A stretch of DNA of 38,163 bases from the NCBI GenBank assembly GCA_018064645.1, contig JAGHUT010000062.1, positions 1 to 38,163 on the forward strand, read 5' to 3'. The notes under the pieces are model-generated. The model made no database searches and was not told the origin of the DNA. It saw nothing but the letters and a program-made list of their open reading frames with translations. The DNA comes from Candidatus Crickella merdequi. GTDB taxonomy: Bacteria; Bacillota; Clostridia; Peptostreptococcales; Anaerovoracaceae. Positions within the stretch are counted from its first letter, which is position 1, and each line of letters begins with the position of its first letter. The translations under genes were made by a program, and so were the position numbers. Of this stretch, positions 24,235 through 32,817 are shown in pieces.

Positions 24235-25509
24235 ATGACTAAACAGGAAAGACTTGAATTACAGAAGCAGAAGTTAATAGAAATGAAGGCTCATGAGGAT
24301 GAACTTCGCAGCAGTGGTGTCAAGTACATCGCAGGAATAGATGAAGTTGGCAGGGGCCCTCTTGCAGGTCCCGTTTATGCAGCGTGTGTTGTTCTTCCTT
24401 CAGATTTCGATGTTCTCGGAGTTAATGATTCAAAGAAGGTTTCTGCCAAAAAAAGGCAGGAACTTGACATCGTTATCCGCGAGAAGGCAGTTGCTTATGG
24501 TATCGGAATAGCAGATAATCATGAGATTGATGAGGTGAATATTCTTAATGCTACAAAGAATGCAATGCTCAAGGCTATAGCTGCGGCAAATGCAAAGCTG
24601 CCTGAGGGAGATTCAATTGACTGTATTCTGATAGATGCCGTTAAGCTTGATACAGATATTCGCCAGGAGTCAATCATCAAAGGTGATGAGAAGAGCCTTT
24701 CTATAGCAGCAGCCTCTATTGTTGCCAAGGTTGCAAGAGATTCATATATGACTGAAATGGACGAAATATACCCGGGCTATGATTTTGCCGGCAACAAGGG
24801 CTATGGAACAGTTGCTCATTATGAAGGACTCAGGCTTCTTGGAATGACACCTATTCACAGGAAGACTTTCTTAAAGAAATTTGAGGAGGCAGAGATGGCA
24901 AAGAAGCTATATGCCGTAAGAAAAGGCAGAGACATTGGAATCTTCAGTACATGGGATGCGTGCAAGGCGAGTGTGGAAGGATTCAGCGGAGCGGAGTATA
25001 AGAGCTTCAGCAATCCTGACGATGCAAGGGCGTATCTCGGATGGAAGAGCGCCGGCGAACAGATGTCACTTGGTTTTGGCAGCGAAGACACTGTCGAAGG
25101 CATAAGAGCCTATGTGGACGGAAGCTATGATGTGGCAACAGGAAGATATTCAGGCGGAGCCGTAATTGTGGAAGACAATGGAGTTACGGAGCTTTCACAG
25201 GCATATAATGACGGAGATCAGTCTCAGCTACGGAATGTTGCAGGTGAGATCATGGGCGCAAAACTTGCGATTGATTACTGTATTTCAAAGGGTTTTGATA
25301 AAGTTACCATTTACCATGATTATGAAGGTGTAGGCAAGTGGGGCGACAATAAGTGGAAAGCTAACCTCGAGATGACGCAGGCCTATAAGGCACATGTAGC
25401 AGAAGCGAGAAAAAAGATCGAAATATTTTTTGTAAAGGTCAAAGCCCACTCGGGTAATAAATATAACGAACTTGCCGATAAATTGGCAAAGGAAGCACTG
25501 AACAACTGA
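24235..25509 (+). CDS. RNase HII - RNase HI fusion
   Basis: A 424-residue protein joining two unrelated RNase H types. Residues about 30-215 are RNase HII, with the catalytic GIDEVGRG (D36, E37), ILIDAVK and a C-terminal HRKTFLKKF. From residue 221 it continues as a complete type 1 enzyme: a hybrid-binding (viroplasmin-like) domain KKLYAVRKGRDIGIF...SGAEYKSF, then RNase HI with YVDGSYD (D295), GEIMGAK, HDYEGVGKW and NELADK. Both remove RNA from RNA-DNA hybrids; HII also cuts at single ribonucleotides. No stop interrupts the join. At the junction GAGGAGG and an ATG (24895) remain, so a separate RNase HI could also be made. Confidence 0.9.
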   Translation: MTKQERLELQKQKLIEMKAHEDELRSSGVKYIAGIDEVGRGPLAGPVYAACVVLPSDFDVLGVNDSKKVSAKKRQELDIVIREKAVAYGIGIADNHEIDEVNILNATKNAMLKAIAAANAKLPEGDSIDCILIDAVKLDTDIRQESIIKGDEKSLSIAAASIVAKVARDSYMTEMDEIYPGYDFAGNKGYGTVAHYEGLRLLGMTPIHRKTFLKKFEEAEMAKKLYAVRKGRDIGIFSTWDACKASVEGFSGAEYKSFSNPDDARAYLGWKSAGEQMSLGFGSEDTVEGIRAYVDGSYDVATGRYSGGAVIVEDNGVTELSQAYNDGDQSQLRNVAGEIMGAKLAIDYCISKGFDKVTIYHDYEGVGKWGDNKWKANLEMTQAYKAHVAEARKKIEIFFVKVKAHSGNKYNELADKLAKEALNN

Positions 25510-25515
25510 TTTATG

Positions 25516-25524
25516 TGATATAAT
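25516..25524 (+). promoter_or_regulatory. extended -10 promoter for the alarmone synthetase
   Basis: TGATATAAT forms an extended -10 with no good -35. It lies just after the RNase fusion gene and about 50 bases before the next start. Confidence 0.4.
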
Positions 25525-25572
25525 TAGTTGTTAAAATATGCCTAAGGGCAATAACATATAGTAGGAGAGACA

Positions 25573-26274
25573 ATGGCATTCAGATATTATAGCGCTGAGA
25601 GAATCAGAGATAAGATGCCGACCTATAAGGGAACTGATGAGGAACTGCAGGATGCAATTGATGACATCAGTCTTCTGTACGGTTCAGCTTTGAAGGAGCT
25701 TGATACGAAGCTTGATATTATCTCGGATGATTTCGACAAGAAACATTCATATATGCCTATCCATCATGTCCAGAAGAGACTCAAATCCTTCGACAGCCTC
25801 ATAGACAAGGCGGAGAGATACGGAATTGAGGACCCGATTAATAATCTGGACACGGTTCTTGCGGAAGTTCTCGATATAGGTGGCATTCGAGTAATATGCA
25901 ACTATGAAGAGGACATATACACAATGTCAGGACTGCTACTTGAACAGTCTGATATTGAGCTTATAAGAATCAAGGATTACTGCAAGAATCCAAAAGAATC
26001 TGGCTATAGAAGTCTTCACGTAGTCGTCGCCATTCCTGTATACCTCGTAAACAGGAAGGCAATGGTACCACTGGAGATTCAGTTCAGAAGTATTGCGATG
26101 GATACATGGGCCAGCCTCGAGCATGAGCTTAGATATAAGAACAAGGGAGTGCTTAACGAGGAGATACAGGATCAGCTGGCGGAGTGTGCAAGACAGCTTG
26201 CACAGATTGATGAGAAAATGAGTCACATCAGACATCAGGTTCTGAAGAGTGACAACGAATATGCAGATTACTAA
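25573..26274 (+). CDS. small alarmone synthetase (RelQ/YjbM-like GTP pyrophosphokinase)
   Basis: A stand-alone (p)ppGpp synthetase domain of 233 residues, without the hydrolase, TGS or ACT domains of long RelA/SpoT proteins. Signature segments are EVLDIGGIRVIC, RIKDYCKNPKESGYRSLH, and EIQFRSIAMDTWASLEHELRYK, which form the synthetase site. A helical C-terminal tail probably supports oligomerisation. Length and tail favour the RelQ group over RelP. It starts after AGGAGAG and is followed 12 bases later by valS, so stress nucleotide synthesis and a tRNA synthetase are likely co-transcribed. Confidence 0.88.
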   Translation: MAFRYYSAERIRDKMPTYKGTDEELQDAIDDISLLYGSALKELDTKLDIISDDFDKKHSYMPIHHVQKRLKSFDSLIDKAERYGIEDPINNLDTVLAEVLDIGGIRVICNYEEDIYTMSGLLLEQSDIELIRIKDYCKNPKESGYRSLHVVVAIPVYLVNRKAMVPLEIQFRSIAMDTWASLEHELRYKNKGVLNEEIQDQLAECARQLAQIDEKMSHIRHQVLKSDNEYADY

Positions 26275-26286
26275 GGAGGAATAGAG

Positions 26287-28959
26287 ATGGCAAATCTTGC
26301 TAAGACTTACGATCCTAAGGGGTTTGAGGATCGTATTTACGAGATGTGGGAAGAGAAAGGTGCTTTCAATGCTGAGGTTGACGAGAACAAGAAACCTTAC
26401 ACAATTGTTATGCCACCTCCAAACATCACAGGTCAGCTGCACATGGGACATGCACTTGACCAGACACTTCAGGATGTACTCATCAGATGGAAGAGAATGC
26501 AGGGCTACAGCGCACTGTGGCTTCCAGGCTCAGACCATGCTTCAATTGCAACCGAGGTAAAGGTAGTACAGAAGATTAAAGAAGAGACAGGCAAGGACAA
26601 GCACGATCTCACTCGTGAAGAGTTCCTTGAGTATGCATGGGATTGGAAGAGAGAGTACGGCGGAAGAATCACAAAGCAGTGCCGTAAGCTTGGAGATTCA
26701 TGTGACTGGAGAAGAGAGCGTTTTACAATGGACGAGGGCTGCAACAAGGCAGTTAACGAGTTCTTTATCAACCTTTATAACAAGGGCCTTATCTATAAGG
26801 GCAACAGAATTATCAACTGGTGTCCTGATTGCGAGACAACACTGTCAGATGCCGAGGTAGAGCATGAGGACTTCGCAGGTCACTACTGGTACTTCAAGTA
26901 CCCTGCTGCAGATGGCTCAGAAGGTATCACAATTGCAACATCACGTCCTGAGACAATGTTCGGTGATACAGCTATTGCTGTTGCAGAAGGCGACGAAAGA
27001 TACGCTCACCTTATCGGTAAGAATGTAGTAATTCCAATTATCGGAAGAGAGATTCCTGTAATTACAGATGAGCATGCTGACCCTGAGAAAGGTACAGGAG
27101 CTGTAAAGATTACTCCATCACATGACCCTAACGACTTTGAGGTTGGACAGAGACATAATCTTGAGCAGATTGTCTGCATCGACCAGACTGCACATATGAA
27201 CGAGAATGCAGGCAAGTATGCCGGCATGGACCGTTATGAGTGTCGTAAGGCATGGGTTCAGGATCTGACAGATGCAGGATATCTTGTAAAGATTGATGAT
27301 ATTACAATTCCTGCAGGTACATGCTACAGATGTCACACTGTAATTGAGCCAATGGTATCAGAGCAGTGGTTCGTAGCAATGAAGGAGCTTGCTAAGCCTG
27401 CTATCGAGGCTGCTACATCAGGTGAGATGATTCATGTTCCTGCAAGATTCGAGAAGATTTATCTTAACTGGCTGTATGATATCAGAGACTGGTGTATCTC
27501 AAGACAGCTCTGGTGGGGACACAGAATTCCAGCATACTACTGCGATGAGTGCGGTGAGGTAGTAGTTGGCCACGAGATGCCTGAAAAGTGCCCTAAGTGC
27601 GGATGCACACATCTTACACAGGATGAGGATGTTCTCGATACATGGTTCAGTTCAGCTCTCTGGCCTTTCTCAACACTTGGATGGCCTGAGAAGACCCCTG
27701 AGCTTGACTACTTCTATCCTAACTCAGTTATGGTAACAGGATATGATATTCTGTTCTTCTGGGTAATCAGAATGGTATTCTCATCATGTGAGTCAATGGG
27801 AGAGATTCCTTTCAAGCATGTATTCCTTCACGGTCTCGTAAGAGATGAGCAGGGACGTAAGATGTCAAAGTCTCTTGGCAATGGAATTGATCCACTTGAG
27901 ATTATCAATGACTTCGGAGCAGATGCTCTCAGATTCATGCTCGCTACAGGTATTACACCTGGTAATGACATGAGATTTATCCAGAGCAGACTTGAGGCAA
28001 CAAGAAACTTTGCCAACAAGCTTTGGAACGCTTCAAGATTCACTATCATGAACCTTGTTGGTGAGAACGATGAGTTCCTTCCTATGGCTGATGCAGAGAC
28101 AGCAGCTCTTAAGGATGAGGATAAGTGGATTCTTGCTACAATTAATGAGGGTGTTAAGTACGTTACAGATGCTCTTGACAAGTTTGAGCTTGGTCTTGCT
28201 GGACAGAAGGTATATGAGCTTATCTGGGATGTATTCTGTGACTGGTACATTGAGCTCATTAAGAAGAGACTCTGGGGCGATGATGAAGAGGACAAGAAGA
28301 CTGCAAGATACGTACTTCAGAAGGCACTGAAGGATCTCTGCAAGCTTCTCCACCCATTTATGCCATTTATTACAGAGGAAATCTGGAGCTTCCTCCCTGC
28401 AGAGCCTGCAACAGCAGAGAATCCTGATGGACTTCTTATTCTCGAGAGCTGGCCTGTATATGATGAGGCTATGGATTACAATGATGCTGTTGCAAGAATT
28501 GAGACTGCAATGGATATCATTAAGGCAGTAAGAAACATCAGAGCAGAGGCAGAGGCTGCACCAAGCAGAAAGCTTAACCTCATTATCAAGACAGATTCAC
28601 TTGCTGATACTGTTGCTGCAATAGAGACATATGTAAAGAACATTGCAAATGTTGTAAGCATCAAGGTTGAAGAGAGTGGTGCAGAGGCACCTGCAGATGT
28701 AATGTCAGCTGTAATTAACGGAGCTGAGATTCTCGTACCTCTTGATGAGCTTGTTGATAAGGAAGCTGAGATTGAGAGACTCAATAAAGAGAAGGCTAAG
28801 CTTGAGAGCGAAGTTATGAGAGTTGAGAAGAAGCTTGCTAACCAGGGCTTCATCGCTAAGGCTCCTGCTGCACTTGTTGAAGAGGAGAAGGCAAAGGGCG
28901 AGAAGTACAAGGAGATGCTTGAGACAGTAGTAGCAAGACTTGAGGCACTTAATAAATAA
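26287..28959 (+). CDS. valS: valyl-tRNA synthetase
   Basis: Charges tRNA-Val. The 890-residue class Ia synthetase shows PPPNITGQLHMGH as the HIGH-type motif (about residues 40-52). The large editing domain follows (TSRPETMFGDTA), then a zinc-finger-like CDECGE...CPKCGC segment. GRKMSKSLGNG is the KMSKS motif (about 523-533). A C-terminal coiled-coil tail (about 820-890, rich in E, K and L) is typical of ValRS. The start follows AAGGAGG. No T-box leader is present; it sits directly behind the alarmone gene. The folC start codon is adjacent to its stop. Confidence 0.98.
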   Translation: MANLAKTYDPKGFEDRIYEMWEEKGAFNAEVDENKKPYTIVMPPPNITGQLHMGHALDQTLQDVLIRWKRMQGYSALWLPGSDHASIATEVKVVQKIKEETGKDKHDLTREEFLEYAWDWKREYGGRITKQCRKLGDSCDWRRERFTMDEGCNKAVNEFFINLYNKGLIYKGNRIINWCPDCETTLSDAEVEHEDFAGHYWYFKYPAADGSEGITIATSRPETMFGDTAIAVAEGDERYAHLIGKNVVIPIIGREIPVITDEHADPEKGTGAVKITPSHDPNDFEVGQRHNLEQIVCIDQTAHMNENAGKYAGMDRYECRKAWVQDLTDAGYLVKIDDITIPAGTCYRCHTVIEPMVSEQWFVAMKELAKPAIEAATSGEMIHVPARFEKIYLNWLYDIRDWCISRQLWWGHRIPAYYCDECGEVVVGHEMPEKCPKCGCTHLTQDEDVLDTWFSSALWPFSTLGWPEKTPELDYFYPNSVMVTGYDILFFWVIRMVFSSCESMGEIPFKHVFLHGLVRDEQGRKMSKSLGNGIDPLEIINDFGADALRFMLATGITPGNDMRFIQSRLEATRNFANKLWNASRFTIMNLVGENDEFLPMADAETAALKDEDKWILATINEGVKYVTDALDKFELGLAGQKVYELIWDVFCDWYIELIKKRLWGDDEEDKKTARYVLQKALKDLCKLLHPFMPFITEEIWSFLPAEPATAENPDGLLILESWPVYDEAMDYNDAVARIETAMDIIKAVRNIRAEAEAAPSRKLNLIIKTDSLADTVAAIETYVKNIANVVSIKVEESGAEAPADVMSAVINGAEILVPLDELVDKEAEIERLNKEKAKLESEVMRVEKKLANQGFIAKAPAALVEEEKAKGEKYKEMLETVVARLEALNK

Positions 28960-30264
28960 ATGAATATTATTGACCGAATTCACGAGACAGCAAAGACTAA
29001 AGGACCAGCGGGACTTCCTAGGATGAGAAGGCTCCTGGAACTCCTCGGAAATCCGGAGGAGAATCTGAGGATTTTCCACATAGGCGGAACAAATGGAAAG
29101 GGTTCCGCCTCTTTTTTCCTTAAAGCAATTCTTGAGGCAGAAGGATACTCCGTAGGAATTTATACGTCTCCACATGTAAAGAAATATAACGAAAGATTCC
29201 AGATCAGCGGAGCGATGATTTCCGATGAAGATCTGGAGCGATATGCCGGCAACGTTCTTGATTGCAGGGAAACTGTAATAGAAGAAGGGCTTGGCAATTT
29301 TTCCTTGTTTGAAATAATGACAGCCATAGCGTATCAGTTTTTTGCTGAGCATGAGCCGGATTACGTAATTATGGAAGTGGGAATTGGTGGAAGAATTGAT
29401 GTTACTAATACCATAGAAAAACCACTTGTTTCCATTATTACCCAGATTGGTTTCGATCATACTGAGATTCTTGGCAGCTCTCTTACTGAGATTGCGACTG
29501 AAAAAGCCGGAATAATAAAGCCTGGAGTTCCTGTTGTAACTCAGTCGAAGGAGAGTGAGGTCAGGGATGTAATTTACAAGATCGCAATGGAGAAAGGAGC
29601 AGATGTAATAGATGTTTCTCTCTGCGACTATTCCATTACAGAGCCGATTGTTAAGACTGAAGATGGTATTTTCTGCAGATTTGATGCTACAATTGCAGGC
29701 GTCGAATATAAAGGCCTTGAGACCAGAATGCTGGGAGAACACCAGGTAAGAAATGGAATTACTGCGGCACTTGCTGTGGCAGAAGTAATGCCTGTTTCTG
29801 AAGAGGCTATAAGAAAGGGCTTTAAAGCTGCATATAATCCAGGCAGATTTGAATTCCTTACACAGAAGGAACCTTATATCGTAATTGATGGAGCTCACAA
29901 TTCAAATGGAATTAAGGCTGCAATTGAGGCATACAGGACTACATTAGGAACTTTTGTTGATGACAACAAATTAATTGTGAGTTTTGGGTGTTTAAAAGAC
30001 AAGGATTATGATATTATGGTAGAGATGATAGCAGATGCATTCTGTAACGCTTCACTGATTGCCCTCCAGCCGGACAGCGAGCGAGCTGTTCCAGCAGAGG
30101 AGCTTAGAGAACTCTTTGAAGCAAAGGGCTGCAGATGTACGGCATCCCCAAAGCCGGAATCATTATTTGAACCAGAGGTTCTTGATTCGTGTGATGCGAT
30201 ACTGGCTCTTGGTTCTATTTATCTTATAGGTGAAATTAAATCTTTATTTGATGAAAGGAATTGA
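28960..30264 (+). CDS. folC: folylpolyglutamate synthase / dihydrofolate synthase
   Basis: Adds glutamate to folates (and possibly to dihydropteroate). It has 434 residues, normal for the Mur-ligase-like family. The ATP loop GTNGKGS is near residues 43-49; [15 protein letters not shown] and IDGAHN follow in order. The ATG directly abuts the valS stop, with ribosome binding provided by the valS end, so translation is probably coupled. glyA, another folate-linked enzyme, begins four bases after its stop. The valS-folC order is common in Firmicutes. Confidence 0.94.
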   Translation: MNIIDRIHETAKTKGPAGLPRMRRLLELLGNPEENLRIFHIGGTNGKGSASFFLKAILEAEGYSVGIYTSPHVKKYNERFQISGAMISDEDLERYAGNVLDCRETVIEEGLGNFSLFEIMTAIAYQFFAEHEPDYVIMEVGIGGRIDVTNTIEKPLVSIITQIGFDHTEILGSSLTEIATEKAGIIKPGVPVVTQSKESEVRDVIYKIAMEKGADVIDVSLCDYSITEPIVKTEDGIFCRFDATIAGVEYKGLETRMLGEHQVRNGITAALAVAEVMPVSEEAIRKGFKAAYNPGRFEFLTQKEPYIVIDGAHNSNGIKAAIEAYRTTLGTFVDDNKLIVSFGCLKDKDYDIMVEMIADAFCNASLIALQPDSERAVPAEELRELFEAKGCRCTASPKPESLFEPEVLDSCDAILALGSIYLIGEIKSLFDERN

Positions 30265-30268
30265 ATCA

Positions 30269-31528
30269 ATGTTTGACAAGTTTGGAAATGACAACAGCAA
30301 TTACAACCAGATGATTATCGCTGAGGTAGCTAAGGTTTCTCCTACTGTTGCTGATCTGATCGAGAAAGAGTACAACCGCCAGAAGAATAATGTTGAGCTG
30401 ATTGCTTCAGAGAACTACTGCTCAGAGGCTGTTATGGCTGCAGGCGGAAGCTGCCTTGTCTGGAAGTATGCTGAGGGTTACCCTTATCAGAGAACTTCAG
30501 GTAACAAGGGAAGATACTACGGTGGAACTGAGTTCGTAGATCAGCTTGAGGAGTACTGCTGCGACAAGTGGAGAGAGGTTTTTGGAACTGATTATCATGT
30601 AAATGTTCAGCCTCACTCAGGTTCACAGGCTAACTTCGCTGCATACAAGGCAATTCTTGAGCCAGGTGACACAATCCTCGGACTTAACCTTGATAACGGT
30701 GGTCACCTGACACATGGTTCAGCTGTTAACTTCAGTGGAAAGCTTTACGATGTGCATTTCTACGATGTTGATGACAATGGTTTTATTGATATGGAGGATC
30801 TTAAGGCTAAGGCTAAGGAACTTCAGCCTAAGCTTATCCTTACTGGAGCAAGTGCTTATTCAAGAACAATTGATTTTGCTGCATTTGCTGAGGTTGCAAA
30901 GGAAGTTGGAGCATACTTCATGGTAGATATGGCTCACATCGCAGGTCTTGTCGCTGCTGGCGAGCATCCAACACCATTCGGATATGCTGACATTATTACA
31001 ACAACAACTCACAAGACACTTAGAGGACCAAGAGGCGGAATGATTTTCGCTAAGCCTGAGCTTGCTAAGAAGGTTGACAGTGCTGTATTCCCATATGCAC
31101 AGGGCGGCCCACTTGAGCATGTAATCGCTGCAAAGGCTGTTTGCGCTGAGGAAGCTCTCAAGCCTGAGTTCAAGGATTATCAGGCGCAGGTTAGAAAGAA
31201 CTGCAAGGCTTTCGCTGAGGAGTTCGTTAAGATGGGATACAACGTAGTTACAGGTGGAACTGATAACCATGTATTCCTTCTCGATCTTTCAGATAGAGAG
31301 TTCACAGGTAAGGATCTTCAGAACGCTTGCGATGAAGTTGGAATCACTCTGAACAAGAACTGCGTTCCTAACGAGAAGAGATCACCAATGCAGACATCAG
31401 GTGTTAGAATCGGAACTGCTCCAATGACAACACGTGGATTCAAGGAGGAGGACTTCATCGAGGTTGCTCACAGAATCGATGCAGTATGCAAGGAGCTTGA
31501 TGCAAAGAAAGCTGCTGAGGCAAAGTAG
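30269..31528 (+). CDS. glyA: serine hydroxymethyltransferase
   Basis: Interconverts serine and glycine with tetrahydrofolate, supplying one-carbon units. From the chosen ATG it has 419 residues. The PLP lysine lies in [13 protein letters not shown]. Other signatures are ELIASENY near residue 40, PHSGSQAN and [10 protein letters not shown]. The ATG at 30269 lies eight bases after AAAGGAA; a longer frame from 30230 overlaps the end of folC and is rejected. Codon use is strongly biased, suggesting high expression. A strong terminator follows. Confidence 0.97.
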   Translation: MFDKFGNDNSNYNQMIIAEVAKVSPTVADLIEKEYNRQKNNVELIASENYCSEAVMAAGGSCLVWKYAEGYPYQRTSGNKGRYYGGTEFVDQLEEYCCDKWREVFGTDYHVNVQPHSGSQANFAAYKAILEPGDTILGLNLDNGGHLTHGSAVNFSGKLYDVHFYDVDDNGFIDMEDLKAKAKELQPKLILTGASAYSRTIDFAAFAEVAKEVGAYFMVDMAHIAGLVAAGEHPTPFGYADIITTTTHKTLRGPRGGMIFAKPELAKKVDSAVFPYAQGGPLEHVIAAKAVCAEEALKPEFKDYQAQVRKNCKAFAEEFVKMGYNVVTGGTDNHVFLLDLSDREFTGKDLQNACDEVGITLNKNCVPNEKRSPMQTSGVRIGTAPMTTRGFKEEDFIEVAHRIDAVCKELDAKKAAEAK

Positions 31529-31557
31529 CTAAGTAACAAAAAGAAAAGTAACATAGT

Positions 31558-31591
31558 AAGCCGTAAGTGTATCTTACGGCTTGCTTTTTTT
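31558..31591 (+). terminator. intrinsic terminator after glyA
   Basis: A 10-bp perfect stem (31558-31567 with 31573-31582) and a TGTAT loop, followed two bases later by seven T residues. Its 3' arm overlaps the presumed -35 region of the next gene. Confidence 0.9.
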
Positions 31592-31601
31592 GCTGTATAA
31601 T
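31573..31601 (+). promoter_or_regulatory. promoter abutting the PAP2 gene start
   Basis: A perfect TATAAT at 31596-31601 has only six bases before the ATG at 31608. The -35 position (CTTACG, 17-base spacer) is poor and lies in the terminator arm. The transcript would begin at or next to the start codon. Confidence 0.45.
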
Positions 31602-31607
31602 ATCGGT

Positions 31608-32246
31608 ATGTTAAATGTATTAGAAAAATTGCTCATAATCGAAGTGGCTGTTCTATCTTTCCAGGTGGTAATGTACTTCGGTTGTGAGCTGCTGCAGCAT
31701 AATCCGCATAACGTTAAGAAGTCTTTTGACGAGCGTATTCCTTTAAGGCCTGCATGGGTCTATGTTTATGTACTCTGGTTCCCGCTTATACTGTTCTTTC
31801 CCGTTATGATATATTTCTTCTCAGAGAAGATTTATATTATCTATACCGTAGCTATAATTGCTGATGTGATTATAAGCACCATTGCGTATGTTATATACCC
31901 AACCACTTTTGAGAGAAAAAAGCCGGATAAGGGGTTCTTTGGAGATTCCCTTAAGTTTATATATTTCTTCAGTTTCAAAGGATATAATTGTGCACCAAGC
32001 ATGCATTGCTCTATGTGCTACATAATCGGTTATGCTGCACTTGCATGCCCTGGGCTGGCAGTTTCGTTAAGAGTTGCAGTTATTGTTCTTGTGCTTGCTA
32101 TCGTTGCGGCAACACAACTTACAAAACAGCATGTAATAATTGATGCTGTAACAGCAATTCCTGTGGCATTTGTTTCTGTTGCGGCAGGATATATTGTAAA
32201 TTCATCATTTACTACTGATGTTTTGATTGGTTTCTTAGGTCTTTAA
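31608..32246 (+). CDS. PAP2-superfamily membrane phosphatase-like protein
   Basis: A 212-residue polytopic membrane protein with about six hydrophobic segments. It carries two PAP2 signatures: APSMHC (the PSxH motif, near residue 130) and TKQHVIIDAVTA (the HxxxD motif, about residues 165-176). This resembles the PAP2/inositol phosphorylceramide synthase-like group acting on lipid phosphates at the membrane. The substrate is unknown. The frame is open to 31581, but that extension runs through the glyA terminator. The ATG at 31608 has no Shine-Dalgarno site but sits right after a TATAAT box, so the mRNA may be leaderless. Confidence 0.75.
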   Translation: MLNVLEKLLIIEVAVLSFQVVMYFGCELLQHNPHNVKKSFDERIPLRPAWVYVYVLWFPLILFFPVMIYFFSEKIYIIYTVAIIADVIISTIAYVIYPTTFERKKPDKGFFGDSLKFIYFFSFKGYNCAPSMHCSMCYIIGYAALACPGLAVSLRVAVIVLVLAIVAATQLTKQHVIIDAVTAIPVAFVSVAAGYIVNSSFTTDVLIGFLGL

Positions 32247-32249
32247 GGC

Positions 32250-32278
32250 TTGAACGCAGGTGTTTGCTATTGTATAAT
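32250..32278 (+). promoter_or_regulatory. promoter for the small P-loop gene
   Basis: TTGAAC and a perfect TATAAT are spaced by 17 bases. The next gene starts 35 bases later after an AGGAGGT site. Confidence 0.75.
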
Positions 32279-32313
32279 GAATGTAACATTTTTACTAACA
32301 GGAGGTCACTGCC

Positions 32314-32736
32314 ATGGTGAAAGTATTAGTTGGAAACAAAGGTACAGGCAAGACAAAGAAGATGATTGAGCTGGCTAACGATGCTGTAGAGACAGCAAAG
32401 GGCGATATCATTTTTATTAATAAGAATACAAGACTTATCTATGATCTTCACTATAAGATCAGAGTTATCTGCATGGACGATTTCGTACATGTAACTAACG
32501 AGGATGAGTACATTGGATTCATCTTTGGTATTCTCAGCTCAAACAGCGATATCGAGACAATCTATCTCGATGGAGTTATGAGACATGCTGATATTGAGGT
32601 TGAGCATATCCCAAGCTTTGTTTATAAGATTAAGGACATTTCAAACGACTATGGCATCGATTTCGTTATGAGCATCAGTGCTGAGCTCGAGGATCTTGTT
32701 AATGTTGACTTCGAGGGCATTGAGGTTCTTAACTAA
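32314..32736 (+). CDS. small P-loop (Walker A) ATP-binding protein of unknown role
   Basis: A 140-residue soluble protein opening with a Walker A loop, GNKGTGKT at residues 7-14, immediately after the first strand. A plausible Walker B (ETIYLDGVM, about 79-87) follows. The fold is probably a minimal P-loop NTPase, without the further domains of helicases, kinases or ABC proteins. No family is recognised with certainty. It has its own strong promoter, an AGGAGGT ribosome binding site and its own terminator, so it appears to be a single-gene unit. Codon use matches neighbouring well-expressed genes, which argues against recent transfer. Confidence 0.75.
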   Translation: MVKVLVGNKGTGKTKKMIELANDAVETAKGDIIFINKNTRLIYDLHYKIRVICMDDFVHVTNEDEYIGFIFGILSSNSDIETIYLDGVMRHADIEVEHIPSFVYKIKDISNDYGIDFVMSISAELEDLVNVDFEGIEVLN

Positions 32737-32763
32737 TAGAAATTACTAATATGTGATTATACT

Positions 32764-32792
32764 GAATCCCGAGCTTTGCTCGGGATTCTTTT
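32764..32792 (+). terminator. intrinsic terminator after the P-loop gene
   Basis: A perfect 11-bp stem (32764-32774 with 32778-32788), a TTT loop and four T residues. Confidence 0.85.
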
Positions 32793-32817
32793 GGAAAAGC
32801 TACAAAAGGATGAATAA

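Noticed and set aside
26275-26286. T-box riboswitch controlling valS
   Set aside because: Only 12 bases separate valS from the alarmone synthetase gene and no AGGGTGG-type T-box sequence is present.
28705-29898. 397-codon open frame on the minus strand across valS and folC
   Set aside because: It lies opposite two certain genes, has no protein family features and reads as the antisense shadow of biased codons.
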